This document shows positions 34,273-43,104 of a stretch of DNA of 64,000 nt, piece by piece. Positions within the stretch are counted from its first letter, which is position 1; every line of letters begins with the position of its first letter. Made by a program: the position numbers and the translations under genes. Origin of the DNA: Rhodococcus sp. W8901 (lineage in GTDB: Bacteria > Actinomycetota > Actinomycetes > Mycobacteriales > Mycobacteriaceae); the NCBI RefSeq assembly GCF_013348805.1, contig NZ_CP054690.1, forward strand, positions 5,022,001-5,086,000, in the 5' to 3' direction. Below the pieces are notes generated by a model, which saw nothing but the letters and a program-made list of their open reading frames with translations, was not told where the DNA came from and searched no databases.

Positions 34273-34286
34273 ACCGTACGTTCGGT
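34273..34286. promoter_or_regulatory. Candidate PaaR operator upstream of paaZ
   Basis: ACCGTACGTTCGGT, 14 bases before the paaZ start codon, matches the ACCG-N6-CGGT pattern seen at three other promoters of the island. Confidence 0.55.
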
Positions 34287-34389
34287 CGGTAATCAGAATC
34301 GCCAGTACGGCGTCCGATTGTCAAGGTTCAATGCAATATTCAGCACCGGTCACGCGTTCGACCGGATTCGTCGGAACCCTTGCGTCCCG

Positions 34390-34403
34390 ACCGAAGGTTC
34401 GGT
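34390..34403. promoter_or_regulatory. Candidate PaaR operator upstream of the paaFHG operon
   Basis: ACCGAAGGTTCGGT is an inverted repeat of ACCGAA around two bases. The 14 bases are identical to the site in front of the TetR gene at 42984-42997. Confidence 0.65.
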
Positions 34404-34440
34404 TATTAATTGAGACGAGCACACTGCGAAGGAGACGAAA

Positions 34441-34536
34441 GTGGTGCAAGTAATCCCGATGTGCGGAGCCCGCATCCCACACGAGCGCGCGGGCCGTGCC
34501 CTCGCCCGGGCCCCCCTGTCGAGTGAGGCGCCGTGA
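34441..34536 (+). CDS. 31-residue ORF translationally coupled to paaF
   Basis: GTG 34441 has one of the best ribosome-binding sites of the island (GAAGGAGACGAAA) and opens 31 codons whose TGA overlaps the GTG of paaF. The product includes PMCGARIPHERAGRALARAP, which loosely resembles the N-terminus of thiolases (...AVRTPxGRxGGALA...). It may be what is left of a paaJ-type thiolase after an internal deletion, or simply a coupling leader. The thiolase resemblance is weak. Confidence 0.4.
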   Translation: MVQVIPMCGARIPHERAGRALARAPLSSEAP

Positions 34537-35261
34537 ATACCCTGACGATCGACGATCGTGCCGACCGGATGGTGGTCACCCTCCATCGCCCGCAGCAACG
34601 CAACGCGATCAACGCCGAGATGATCTCGGAACTGCACCGGGTGTGCGCGCTCCTCGAGGACGCACCCAAGCCGTTGTTGATCAGCGGATCCGGCGATCAC
34701 TTCGCGGGCGGTGCCGATATCGCGGAACTGCGGGACCGGGGACGCGACGAGGCGCTCGCCGGTATCAATCGCACTCTCTTCGACCGCATCGCCAGGCTGC
34801 CGATGCCCACCGTTGCAGCAGTGAGCGGATTCGCGCTCGGCGGCGGAGCGGAACTGTCGTACGCCTGCGACATCCGTGTCGCGACGGAAACCGCGGTGTT
34901 CGGCAACCCCGAGCCGGGTCTCGGCATCATGGCCGCCGCCGGCGCCAGCTATCGCCTGCAGGAACTGGTCGGCAAATCGATCGCCAAGCAGGTGCTCCTC
35001 GCCGGCCGCAACCTCGACGCAGCGGCGGCGCTGCGCTGCGGGCTCGTGATCAGCGTCGTGGCCCCCGGCGAACACGTCGCTGCCGCACACGACATCGTCG
35101 ATCGCATCAACCGCTCCGCACCGCTGGCGCTCAGGCTCACCAAGCTGATCGCCGATGCACCCGGGACCCACTCCTTCGCCGACGACATCGCCCAGGCCGT
35201 GTTGTTCGAGAGTCGGGACAAACACGACCGCATGACGGCCTTTCTGGAGAAGAAGAAATGA
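34533..35261 (+). CDS. paaF: Enoyl-CoA hydratase (PaaF-type)
   Basis: The 242-residue crotonase-fold enzyme is expected to hydrate 2,3-dehydroadipyl-CoA. The oxyanion-hole segment (HFAGGADIAEL) and both catalytic glutamates (ALGGGAELSYACDIR and GNPEPGLGIMAA) are present, as in true hydratases. The GTG start overlaps the preceding small ORF. The stop codon overlaps the ATG of paaH (ATGA). Its expected partner PaaG is two genes downstream. Confidence 0.87.
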   Translation: MNTLTIDDRADRMVVTLHRPQQRNAINAEMISELHRVCALLEDAPKPLLISGSGDHFAGGADIAELRDRGRDEALAGINRTLFDRIARLPMPTVAAVSGFALGGGAELSYACDIRVATETAVFGNPEPGLGIMAAAGASYRLQELVGKSIAKQVLLAGRNLDAAAALRCGLVISVVAPGEHVAAAHDIVDRINRSAPLALRLTKLIADAPGTHSFADDIAQAVLFESRDKHDRMTAFLEKKK

Positions 35262-36112
35262 CGAACACAATCCCCGGCCACGTCGGTGTCGTCGGTGGCG
35301 GACGAATGGGCGCCGGCATCGCGCAGGTGTTCGCGACGCTCGGTTCCACGGTCACCATCGCCGAGAGCGGCGACCGACAGGCGGCACTGACCCGGGTCTC
35401 GGACGGACTGGACCGCGCCCACGAACGCCGAAGGCTCGGCGAATCCGATCCGGCAACGGTACTCGGGCGTGTGTCGCTCGTCGACGCACCGGACGAGCTG
35501 CCCACCGGACTCGATCTCGTGGTCGAGGCTGTCCCGGAATCCGTGCAGCTCAAGCTCGGTGTGCTCTCCCTCGTGGAGAAGACGGTCGATCCGGCGACGG
35601 TGATCGCGACCAACACCAGTTCGATCTCGATCGCCGAACTCGGTGCGGTGCTGGATGATCCCCGCCGACTGGTCGGCATGCACTTCTTCAATCCGGTACC
35701 GGCGTCGACGCTCGTCGAGATCATCCGGACTCCGTCGACCGACACCGCCGTCGTGGCGCGGGTGTGCACGTGGGTCTCCCAGCTCGGCAAGTCCCAGGTG
35801 CTGGTCAACGACTCGCCGGGCTTCGCGACGAGCCGGCTCGGGGTCTGTCTCGGGCTCGAGGCGATCCGGATGCTCGAGGAAGGTGTCGCCGATGCCGAGT
35901 CCATCGATCGTGCAATGGAGTTGGGATACAGGCACCCCATGGGTCCGCTACGTTCCACCGATCTCGTGGGCCTCGACGTTCGACTCGCCATCGCCGAGCA
36001 CCTGACGGAGACGCTCGGTGAACGCTTCAGGCCTCCCGCCCTACTTCGCGAGAAGGTGGCGCGAGGCGAACTCGGCCGCAAGGCGGGCCGAGGCTTCTTC
36101 AACTGGTCCTGA
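35258..36112 (+). CDS. paaH: 3-hydroxyacyl-CoA dehydrogenase (PaaH-type)
   Basis: The 284-residue NAD-dependent enzyme is expected to oxidise 3-hydroxyadipyl-CoA to 3-oxoadipyl-CoA. It has the Rossmann motif VGVVGGGRMGAGIAQVF at the N-terminus, ATNTSSISI and the catalytic His in GMHFFNPVPAS, then the C-terminal dimerisation domain (YRHPMGPLRSTDLVGLDVRL). It is a compact single-domain form without the C-terminal duplication of the E. coli PaaH. A thiolase to complete the pathway is not encoded nearby. Confidence 0.9.
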   Translation: MTNTIPGHVGVVGGGRMGAGIAQVFATLGSTVTIAESGDRQAALTRVSDGLDRAHERRRLGESDPATVLGRVSLVDAPDELPTGLDLVVEAVPESVQLKLGVLSLVEKTVDPATVIATNTSSISIAELGAVLDDPRRLVGMHFFNPVPASTLVEIIRTPSTDTAVVARVCTWVSQLGKSQVLVNDSPGFATSRLGVCLGLEAIRMLEEGVADAESIDRAMELGYRHPMGPLRSTDLVGLDVRLAIAEHLTETLGERFRPPALLREKVARGELGRKAGRGFFNWS

Positions 36113-36155
36113 GGCGACACTCGGGCCCGAATCCCACTGACAGGAGATGCATTCC

Positions 36156-36947
36156 ATGAGCGGTATCGACAGGATCGGGCTGTCCACGACTGCGGGCCTG
36201 GCAACGATCACCCTGCGCCGACCCGGCGCGTCCAACGCGCTCGATCGCGCAGCGAAGGAACAGCTGTCGGCGGCGGTCGAGACGGTAGCCGGAGACCGAT
36301 CGGTGCGCGCGCTCCTCCTCGAGGCCGAGGGCAGGAACTTCTGCGTCGGCCAGGATCTCGCCGAGCATGCCGCCGGCCTCGCGGCGGATCCCGCACGCGC
36401 GATGGACACCGTCGGCGCACACTACAACCCGTTGCTCACTGCGCTCGCCGCGGTGCGCGTACCGGTCGTCGTCGCGATCAACGGCGCGTGCGTGGGGGCA
36501 GGCCTGGGCATCGCACTGGCAGGAGACATCCGGATCGCCGGGGAGAGCGCCAGGTTCGCCACCGCCTTCACCGGGATCGGGCTGGCGAGCGATTCCGGAT
36601 TGAGCCACACACTGGTCGAGATGCTCGGTCCGAGCCGTGCGACGGGCCTGTTGATGCTCGGCGACCGGTTCTCGGCCGCCCAGGCCCTCGACTGGGGTCT
36701 GGTCCACCGCGTCGTGCCCGACGGCGACCTCGTCGATGCCGCCCGGGCGCTGGCGGGCGAACTCGCGTCAGGACCGACCGCGGCCCACATGCACGTGAAG
36801 CGCCTCGTATCGGCGTCGTCCACGGGTCTCGTCGAGGCGCTCGAGCGTGAGCGTGCGGCACAAGAGGATCTGGGACGATCGGCGGATCATCGCGCCGCGG
36901 TCGACGCGTTCCTCGCCAAACGCGCACCGTCCTTCGAAGGCCGCTGA
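36156..36947 (+). CDS. paaG: 1,2-epoxyphenylacetyl-CoA isomerase (PaaG-type)
   Basis: The 263-residue crotonase-family enzyme should convert ring-1,2-epoxyphenylacetyl-CoA to the oxepin-CoA. It differs from the hydratase upstream in having Gly in place of the first catalytic Glu (ACVGAGLGIALAGDIRIAG) and an Asp in ATAFTGIGLASDSGLSHTL, a pattern typical of PaaG isomerases. ATG 36156 is spaced correctly from CAGGAG; an ATG nine bases earlier is too close. Confidence 0.88.
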   Translation: MSGIDRIGLSTTAGLATITLRRPGASNALDRAAKEQLSAAVETVAGDRSVRALLLEAEGRNFCVGQDLAEHAAGLAADPARAMDTVGAHYNPLLTALAAVRVPVVVAINGACVGAGLGIALAGDIRIAGESARFATAFTGIGLASDSGLSHTLVEMLGPSRATGLLMLGDRFSAAQALDWGLVHRVVPDGDLVDAARALAGELASGPTAAHMHVKRLVSASSTGLVEALERERAAQEDLGRSADHRAAVDAFLAKRAPSFEGR

Positions 36948-36998
36948 CCGCGCCGCGCACGCTTGTGCCACGCGTCACTTCCATGCATACTCACACCA

Positions 36999-37012
36999 AC
37001 CGATCATTCGGT
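36999..37012. promoter_or_regulatory. Candidate PaaR operator upstream of paaA
   Basis: ACCGATCATTCGGT, an inverted repeat of ACCGA, lies 16 bases before the paaA start codon and suggests a separate promoter for paaABCDEK. Confidence 0.6.
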
Positions 37013-37028
37013 ATTAGAAGCAGGACAT

Positions 37029-37982
37029 ATGACCTCGTCTATCGCAGAAAATGAGCTCCAGAGCCACTTCGAGGAGACCATCTCGGCCGACCTGCGAGTC
37101 GAGCCGCGGGACTGGATGCCCGAGGGCTACCGCAAGACGCTGATCCGGCAGATCGCGCAGCACGCGCACTCCGAGATCATCGGCATGCAGCCCGAGGGCG
37201 CATGGCTGACCCGGGCGCCGTCGTTGCGCCGCAAGGCGATCCTGACCGCGAAGGTGCAGGACGAGGCCGGCCACGGCCTGTATCTGTACTCCGCGGCGGA
37301 AACCCTCGGCGCCGACCGCGGCGACCTCACCGAGAAGCTGCTCGACGGGCGACAGAAGTACTCGTCGATCTTCAACTATCCGACCCTGACCTTCGCCGAT
37401 GTCGGCGTGATCGGTTGGCTCGTCGACGGTGCCGCGATCTGTAATCAGGTTCCGTTGTGTCGCAGTTCTTTCGGTCCGTACGCGCGGGCGATGATCCGCG
37501 TGTGCAAGGAGGAATCGTTCCACCAGCGGCAGGGCTTCGAACTGCTCATGACGATGATGCGCGGCACCGACGCCCAGCGCGAGATGGTGCAGGAATCGGT
37601 CGACCGCTGGTGGTGGCCGGCCCTGATGATGTTCGGGCCGCCCGACGACCGGTCACCGAACTCGGAGCAGTCGATGAAGTGGCGCATCAAGCGACACACG
37701 AACGACGAACTGCGTCAGCGGTTCGTCGACATGTCCATACCGCAGGCCGAAGCATTGGGCGTGACATTCCCGGACCCCGACCTGAAATGGAACGCCGAGC
37801 GCGGCGCGTACGACTTCGGCGAACCCGACTGGAGCGAATTCATGCAGGTGATCGGCGGGAACGGTGCGTCCAACGTCGAGCGCATCGCCAATCGCCGGGC
37901 CGCTCACGAAAACGGCGCCTGGGTACGCGAGGCCGCGACCGCCTTCGCCCGCCGGGCGAGCACCAAGGAGAACACACGATGA
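37029..37982 (+). CDS. paaA: Ring-1,2-phenylacetyl-CoA epoxidase catalytic subunit
   Basis: The 317-residue ferritin-like di-iron subunit hosts the epoxidation of phenylacetyl-CoA. Iron-ligand motifs are visible ([15 protein letters not shown] and [16 protein letters not shown]), as is the [11 protein letters not shown] segment typical of PaaA. It works with PaaC as a structural partner, PaaB as a bridging subunit and PaaE as the reductase. ATG 37029 is chosen because upstream codons lie in the promoter. It overlaps paaB by four bases. Confidence 0.96.
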   Translation: MTSSIAENELQSHFEETISADLRVEPRDWMPEGYRKTLIRQIAQHAHSEIIGMQPEGAWLTRAPSLRRKAILTAKVQDEAGHGLYLYSAAETLGADRGDLTEKLLDGRQKYSSIFNYPTLTFADVGVIGWLVDGAAICNQVPLCRSSFGPYARAMIRVCKEESFHQRQGFELLMTMMRGTDAQREMVQESVDRWWWPALMMFGPPDDRSPNSEQSMKWRIKRHTNDELRQRFVDMSIPQAEALGVTFPDPDLKWNAERGAYDFGEPDWSEFMQVIGGNGASNVERIANRRAAHENGAWVREAATAFARRASTKENTR

Positions 37983-38284
37983 ATGCAGCCGACCGAGTCA
38001 CCAGCGCCGACTGGCCGTTGTACGAGGTATTCCTCCGCGGCAAACGCGGACTCAATCACGTCCACGTCGGTTCGCTGCACGCCGCCGACGACGAGATGGC
38101 GCTCAGGCACGCCCGCGACGTGTACACCAGGCGCAACGAGGGCGTGAGTATCTGGGTGGTGCAGGCGAACTCGATCGCGGCATCCAGTCCGTCCGAGAAG
38201 GATCCGTACTTCGCACCGAGCGGCGACAAGGTCTACCGCCACCCCACCTTCTACGAAATCCCCGACAACGTTCCCCACATGTGA
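37979..38284 (+). CDS. paaB: Phenylacetyl-CoA epoxidase subunit PaaB
   Basis: The 101-residue protein has the PaaB pattern: [20 protein letters not shown] at the start, [19 protein letters not shown] in the middle, then [14 protein letters not shown]. It bridges PaaAC heterodimers in the multicomponent epoxidase. The ATG overlaps the paaA stop codon (ATGA). Confidence 0.95.
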   Translation: MNAADRVTSADWPLYEVFLRGKRGLNHVHVGSLHAADDEMALRHARDVYTRRNEGVSIWVVQANSIAASSPSEKDPYFAPSGDKVYRHPTFYEIPDNVPHM

Positions 38285-38332
38285 TCCGGCCGGCTCGCTC
38301 GCGCGGCCGTCCACAATCTTCGAGGATGCACG

Positions 38333-39250
38333 ATGACCGACCACGACCATGCCTTCGACGGCCTCGTCGACGAGGACAGCCACGGCCAGTGGGCCTTCGG
38401 CACCAGCTTCGACGACCCACTGGCCGGCGTCGACACCACGGTCCCCGACGACGTCGATCTCTCGGCGCTCGCCACCTATTGTCTGATGCTCGGCGACGAT
38501 GCGCTGATCAGTTCGCAGCGCCTGACCGAGTGGATCACGCGCGCACCGGAACTCGAGGAGGAGGTCGCTCTCGCCAACGTCGCGCTCGATCTGCTCGGCC
38601 AGGCGCGCCTTCTCCTGGCGCGGGCGGCCGCGGCCGATGCGGCCGTCGTGCCGCGGATCTCCGACACGGCACAGCTTCCGGGCGAGGATGCGCTCGCCTT
38701 CTTCCGCGACGAGAACCAGTTTCGCAACGTCCGACTCGCCGAGATCGACAACGGCGACTTCGCGCAGACCGTGACGCGTCTGCTGGTGTTCTCGACGTGG
38801 CGACTCGCACTCCTCGACCGGCTACGGAAGTCACGTGATCCGGTCCTTGCCGCCGTGGCCGTCAAAGGCGTCAAGGAACTCACCTACCACCGCGACTACG
38901 CCGCCCGCTGGGCCGTCACACTCGGTTGCGGCACAGCCGAATCGAAGGCGCGGATGGAGTCTGCCCTCAGCCGTGTCTGGCCGTTCGTCGACGAGCTCTT
39001 CGTCCCCACCAGCGAGGAGCGCGCGCTCGCTGCGGTGGGTGTGGCGGTCGATCCCGGCGAACTACGGGAGGAGTTCGACACGGTTCTCGATCAGGTGTTG
39101 CACGCTGCCGAGCTGTCCGCGCCGACCGGCCGCGTCGCCGGCACGGTAGGAGGACGCGCGGGCCGTCAGGGCCTGCACAGCGAAGCGCTCGGATTACTCC
39201 TGGCCGAGATGCAGGTGGTCGCCCGGGCACATCCGGAAGGCGTGTGGTGA
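38333..39250 (+). CDS. paaC: Phenylacetyl-CoA epoxidase structural subunit PaaC
   Basis: The 305-residue ferritin-like subunit has family segments LATYCLMLGDDALISSQRL, NVALDLLGQARLLL and KELTYHRDYAARWAVTLG. Its metal ligands are incomplete compared with PaaA, as expected for the non-catalytic partner. It starts 48 bases after paaB. The stop codon is one base before the ATG of paaD. Confidence 0.94.
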   Translation: MTDHDHAFDGLVDEDSHGQWAFGTSFDDPLAGVDTTVPDDVDLSALATYCLMLGDDALISSQRLTEWITRAPELEEEVALANVALDLLGQARLLLARAAAADAAVVPRISDTAQLPGEDALAFFRDENQFRNVRLAEIDNGDFAQTVTRLLVFSTWRLALLDRLRKSRDPVLAAVAVKGVKELTYHRDYAARWAVTLGCGTAESKARMESALSRVWPFVDELFVPTSEERALAAVGVAVDPGELREEFDTVLDQVLHAAELSAPTGRVAGTVGGRAGRQGLHSEALGLLLAEMQVVARAHPEGVW

Positions 39251-39251
39251 C

Positions 39252-39776
39252 ATGTCCGCTTCCACCCACGCCGAGCCGCACGTCCGCGATGCGCGGCGCA
39301 TCGCGGAGTCGGTTCTCGACCCCGAGATGCCGATGCTGACCCTCGCGGATCTCGGGGTCCTGCGCGATGTCGAGGTAGACGCAGACGGTGCCGTGGTCGT
39401 GACCGTCACCCCCACCTATTCGGGTTGCCCCGCCATGGCGACGATGCGCGACGACATCCAGCACCGTCTACAGCTCGCTGGCTTCCCGTCGGTCGAGGTG
39501 AGGACCACGCTCTCGCCTCCGTGGAGCACCGACTGGATCAGCGACGAGGGGCGTCGGAAACTGCACGAGAACGGCTACTCCGTGCCCGGTCCGGCACCAC
39601 GCCGCGGCGCGGGCCCGGTGCCGTTGACGCTCACCGCCGCGCCTCGGACGATCGAATGCCCGCGGTGCGGTGGCGCCGAGACCCGCCTCGACTCCGAATT
39701 CGGGGCGACACTGTGCAAGGCCCTCTACCGGTGCCTCGATTGCCTGGAGCCCTTCGATCATGTGAAAGAGATCTGA
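39252..39776 (+). CDS. paaD: Phenylacetate degradation protein PaaD (MIP18-like, epoxidase assembly)
   Basis: The 174-residue protein has an N-terminal MIP18/DUF59 domain (VLDPEMPMLTLADLGVLRDV, with TYSGCPAMATM) and a C-terminal zinc-ribbon with four cysteines (ECPRCGG and YRCLDC). PaaD is needed for epoxidase activity, probably in Fe-S or di-iron maturation. It lies between paaC and paaE with minimal spacing. Confidence 0.93.
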   Translation: MSASTHAEPHVRDARRIAESVLDPEMPMLTLADLGVLRDVEVDADGAVVVTVTPTYSGCPAMATMRDDIQHRLQLAGFPSVEVRTTLSPPWSTDWISDEGRRKLHENGYSVPGPAPRRGAGPVPLTLTAAPRTIECPRCGGAETRLDSEFGATLCKALYRCLDCLEPFDHVKEI

Positions 39777-39778
39777 AC

Positions 39779-40876
39779 ATGGACACTGTGGACACCACGA
39801 AACCCGCTGTCTCGACGCGCAACAGGACCTTCCACACCCTCACGGTCGCAGAAGTGGAGGCGCTGTGCGACGACGCCGCTGCGGTCACGTTCGAGATTCC
39901 TGCCGACCTCTCCAGGGAGTTCGCGTTCGGTGCCGGCCAATCCCTCACGCTCCGCCGCACGGTGGACGGCGTCGAGCACCGCCGCTCGTACTCCATCTGC
40001 GCCCCAATCGGTTCCAGCCCCCGAATCGGGGTCCGCGAAGTCGCCGACGGGCTCTTCTCGAACTGGTTGGTCCACCAGGTACGCCGGGGCGACAAGATCG
40101 ATGTCCAGCCCCCGTCCGGATCGTTCGTCGCCGATCCCACCGTCGGTGGCCGGCACGTCCTGATCGCGGCGGGCTCCGGGATCACCCCGATGCTCTCGAT
40201 CGCCGCGACCATGCTCGCCAATCCCGAAACCGAAGTGGTTCTCCTCTACGGGAATCGGCGCACGCGCTCGGTGATGTTCGCCGAGGAGATCGCCGACCTC
40301 AAGGATCGATACGGTGCGCGCTTCCACGTCGTCCACGTCCTGTCTCGGGAGCCCCGTGAGGTGGAACTCTTCACCGGCCGTCTCGACGCCGACCGGCTCC
40401 GCGCGATCTTCGGCGCCGTGGTGCCGATCGCCGGTGTCGATCATTTCTGGTTGTGCGGGCCGTACGGCATGGTCACCGATGCCGAAGTCGTACTCGGCGA
40501 GCTGGGCGTCGACCCGAAGCGTGTCCACCACGAACTGTTCTACGTCGACGCCGTGCCCCCTCCCCCGACACGCCACCGTGACGAAGGGGTCACCGGCCCC
40601 AGCAGCGAGGTCACCCTCGTCCTCGACGGACGCTCGACCACCGCGACGTTGCCCCGGGACGAGACGATCCTCGACGCAGCAGAGAAGTACCGATCGGATC
40701 TGCCGTTCGCCTGCAAGGGCGGAGTATGCGGAACCTGCCGCGCGAAGGTCACCCACGGAGACGTCGACATGCGGCGCAACTACGCGCTCGAGGACTACGA
40801 GGTCGATGCCGGCTTCGTCCTCACCTGCCAGAGCTATCCGGACAGCGACGACGTGACCGTCGACTTCGACGCCTGA
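39779..40876 (+). CDS. paaE: Phenylacetyl-CoA epoxidase reductase PaaE
   Basis: The 365-residue reductase comprises an FAD domain (RRSYSICAPIGS), an NAD(P) domain (GGRHVLIAAGSGITPMLSI, YGNRRTRSVMF) and a C-terminal plant-type [2Fe-2S] domain with CKGGVCGTCRAKV plus a fourth Cys in VLTCQSYP. It passes electrons from NADPH to PaaA. ATG 39779 is two bases past the paaD stop codon. Confidence 0.95.
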   Translation: MDTVDTTKPAVSTRNRTFHTLTVAEVEALCDDAAAVTFEIPADLSREFAFGAGQSLTLRRTVDGVEHRRSYSICAPIGSSPRIGVREVADGLFSNWLVHQVRRGDKIDVQPPSGSFVADPTVGGRHVLIAAGSGITPMLSIAATMLANPETEVVLLYGNRRTRSVMFAEEIADLKDRYGARFHVVHVLSREPREVELFTGRLDADRLRAIFGAVVPIAGVDHFWLCGPYGMVTDAEVVLGELGVDPKRVHHELFYVDAVPPPPTRHRDEGVTGPSSEVTLVLDGRSTTATLPRDETILDAAEKYRSDLPFACKGGVCGTCRAKVTHGDVDMRRNYALEDYEVDAGFVLTCQSYPDSDDVTVDFDA

Positions 40877-40942
40877 CCGCCCGGCCCCGCCCCTCACCAC
40901 ATCGACCCCAGTCGCACCCGACCGCGGCACCCGGAGACCACT

Positions 40943-42238
40943 ATGACCAGCACCGTCACCCCGTCACAGGACATCGAATTCGCTACGCGCGACCGCATCT
41001 CGTCCCTACAGCTCGAACGCCTGCAGTGGACGCTGCGCCACGCCTACGAGAACGTCACGCACTACCGGAAGGCGTTCGACGACGCCGGGGTTCACCCCGG
41101 CGATCTGAAGGATCTCGGCGATCTCGCGAAGTTCCCGTTCACCGCGAAGGCAGATCTGCGAGACAACTACCCGTTCGGAATGTTCGCGGTGCCACAGGAC
41201 CAAGTGTCGCGAATTCATGCGTCGTCGGGCACGACGGGACGTCCCACCGTGGTCGGGTACACCGCGACGGACCTCGACAACTGGGCCGACCTGATCGCGC
41301 GGAGCCTTCGCGCCGGTGGCGTGAAGCCCTCCGACAAGGTCCACGTCGCGTACGGCTACGGACTGTTCACCGGTGGACTCGGCGCCCACTACGGAGCGGA
41401 AAGGCTGGGCTGCACGGTCATTCCGATATCGGGGGGCATGACCGAGCGTCAGATCCAGCTGATCGAGGACTTCCGTCCGGATGCGATCATGGTCACCCCG
41501 TCGTACATGCTCACGATCGTCGATGCGATGCTCGCCAAGGGAATCGATCCGGCCCGAACATCCCTGCGCACGGGCGTGTTCGGAGCAGAACCGTGGACCG
41601 AGGAGATGCGCGGCGAACTCGAGCAGCAGTTGGACATGGATGCCGTCGACATCTACGGCCTCTCCGAGGTCATGGGTCCTGGTGTCGCGATGGAGTGCGT
41701 GGAAACCAAGGACGGCCTTCACATCTGGGAGGACCACTTCTACCCGGAGGTGATCGACCCGGTCACCGGCGAGGTGCTGCCCGATGGCGAGGAGGGCGAA
41801 CTCGTCTTCACCTCCCTCACCAAGGAGGCGATGCCGATCATTCGCTACCGCACCCGGGATCTCACACGACTGCTACCGGGAACTGCGCGCACGATGCGCC
41901 GCATGCAGAAGGTGACCGGGCGAACCGACGACATGATCATCCTGCGCGGGGTCAATCTCTTTCCGACCCAGATCGAGGAGCTCATTCTCGCGGTGACCGG
42001 ACTGGCACCCCAGTTCCAGTGCGTTCTCGACCGCCCCGGCCGCATGGACGAGCTCACCGTCCGCGTCGAGTCCCGGCCGAACAGCTCGACTCACGAGGCC
42101 GATCAGCAGGCCGCCCGGCTGCGGCAGTTGGTGAAGAACCGCATCGGTGTCACCGTCGCCGTGGAAGTCCTGGCCCCGGGGAGCCTGGACCGATCGATCG
42201 GCAAAGCTCGTCGCCTGATCGACAATCGACCATCCTGA
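40943..42238 (+). CDS. paaK: Phenylacetate-CoA ligase
   Basis: The 431-residue adenylate-forming enzyme activates phenylacetate to its CoA thioester, the first step of the pathway. It has the AMP-binding loop HASSGTTGRPTVVGYT, the YGLSEVMGPGVAMEC motif and RTDDMIILRGVNLFPTQIE before the small C-terminal domain. ATG 40943 follows CCGGAGACCACT. A perfect terminator hairpin immediately follows, marking the end of the paaABCDEK operon. Confidence 0.96.
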   Translation: MTSTVTPSQDIEFATRDRISSLQLERLQWTLRHAYENVTHYRKAFDDAGVHPGDLKDLGDLAKFPFTAKADLRDNYPFGMFAVPQDQVSRIHASSGTTGRPTVVGYTATDLDNWADLIARSLRAGGVKPSDKVHVAYGYGLFTGGLGAHYGAERLGCTVIPISGGMTERQIQLIEDFRPDAIMVTPSYMLTIVDAMLAKGIDPARTSLRTGVFGAEPWTEEMRGELEQQLDMDAVDIYGLSEVMGPGVAMECVETKDGLHIWEDHFYPEVIDPVTGEVLPDGEEGELVFTSLTKEAMPIIRYRTRDLTRLLPGTARTMRRMQKVTGRTDDMIILRGVNLFPTQIEELILAVTGLAPQFQCVLDRPGRMDELTVRVESRPNSSTHEADQQAARLRQLVKNRIGVTVAVEVLAPGSLDRSIGKARRLIDNRPS

Positions 42239-42239
42239 G

Positions 42240-42284
42240 AAGACGTGGGGCGCCTCGGATCGAATCCGAGGCGCCCCACGTCTT
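42240..42284. terminator. Perfect 21-bp hairpin terminator after paaK
   Basis: 42240-42260 (begins AAGACGTGGGGCGCC) is the exact reverse complement of 42264-42284, with a CGA loop and a short T-run. It probably serves both paaK and the convergent TetR gene, which ends at 42314. Confidence 0.9.
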
Positions 42285-42313
42285 TTCGGTACGCCTGTCC
42301 GCGAAAGTGAGGG

Positions 42314-42922
42314 TCAGGCCCTCATCCCGTCGAAGGTGAGCGCCACCACCGCATCGGCGAGCTCGGAGACCGATTCGCCCCCGCGCGGCCGGTACCACTC
42401 GATCAACGAGTTCACCATTCCGAAAACCAGCCGGCTCGTGAGCGCCGGGTCGATACCCGGCCTGAGGTCGCCTTCTTCGGCGGCGGCCACCACCAGATCA
42501 CTGACGAAGACATCGAATTCACGCCGGCGTGCGAGCGCACGTCTCTCGACGAGAGTGTTCCCGCGAACCCTGAGAAGCAATGTCACGTAGGGAAGCTCGG
42601 TCACGAGCACCTCGACACTTCGCCGAACGAGGTACTCGAGTCGATCGATGGACCGCCCGCTGGTCACCTGATCCTCGGTCGTGACCGCGAAGAGCGCATT
42701 GAGAGCCCGGGCCAGCGCGAGCTCCAGGAGCTCCGACTTGCCGGACACATGGTGATAGATCGACGACTTCGTGATGCCGAGCCGCTGAGCGAGCGCCTCC
42801 ATGCTGGTGCCGTCGTACCCCTTGTCGTTGAACACCTTCACCGAAACGGCAAGCAACGAGTCGAGATCGTATCCTGGTCGCCCAGGCGATCCCGCTCTTC
42901 GGACCGGACCTGCCGCTGCCAT
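42314..42922 (-). CDS. paaR: TetR-family regulator of the paa island (PaaR-type)
   Basis: The 202-residue repressor has an N-terminal TetR helix-turn-helix (GYDGTSMEALAQRLGITKSS followed by IYHHVSGKSELLELAL) and a ligand-binding C-terminal domain. In Corynebacterium and some other bacteria a TetR-type PaaR represses paa genes and is released by phenylacetyl-CoA. The position at the end of the island fits that role, as do four ACCG-N6-CGGT sites, one of them (42984-42997) in its own upstream region. The PaaX-type GntR regulator of enterobacteria is absent. Confidence 0.8.
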   Translation of the reverse strand: MAAAGPVRRAGSPGRPGYDLDSLLAVSVKVFNDKGYDGTSMEALAQRLGITKSSIYHHVSGKSELLELALARALNALFAVTTEDQVTSGRSIDRLEYLVRRSVEVLVTELPYVTLLLRVRGNTLVERRALARRREFDVFVSDLVVAAAEEGDLRPGIDPALTSRLVFGMVNSLIEWYRPRGGESVSELADAVVALTFDGMRA

Positions 42923-42983
42923 CTCGCGCGTTCCTTCCAGGACGTGGACACCCGCCGCAGAACGTGCGGCTCGGCACCAGCCT

Positions 42984-42997
42984 ACCGAAGGTTCGGT
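42984..42997. promoter_or_regulatory. Candidate PaaR operator upstream of its own gene
   Basis: ACCGAAGGTTCGGT lies 62 bases before the TetR start codon and is identical over 14 bases to the site at 34390-34403. It implies autoregulation. Confidence 0.65.
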
Positions 42998-43046
42998 AAT
43001 CCCCGTGGCCCGACCGTGAAATCGGGAGGTTCACCGGGCACGACAA

Positions 43047-43089
43047 CGACCACTCCCCTCCGTGCACATCATGCGAAGGGAAGTGGTCG
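43047..43089 (-). terminator. Hairpin downstream of the SDR gene
   Basis: CGACCACTCCCCTCCG pairs with TGCGAAGGGAAGTGGTCG with a few wobble positions. It lies 16 bases after the SDR stop codon. Confidence 0.6.
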
Positions 43090-43104
43090 AGTCGTGGCGG
43101 AGTG

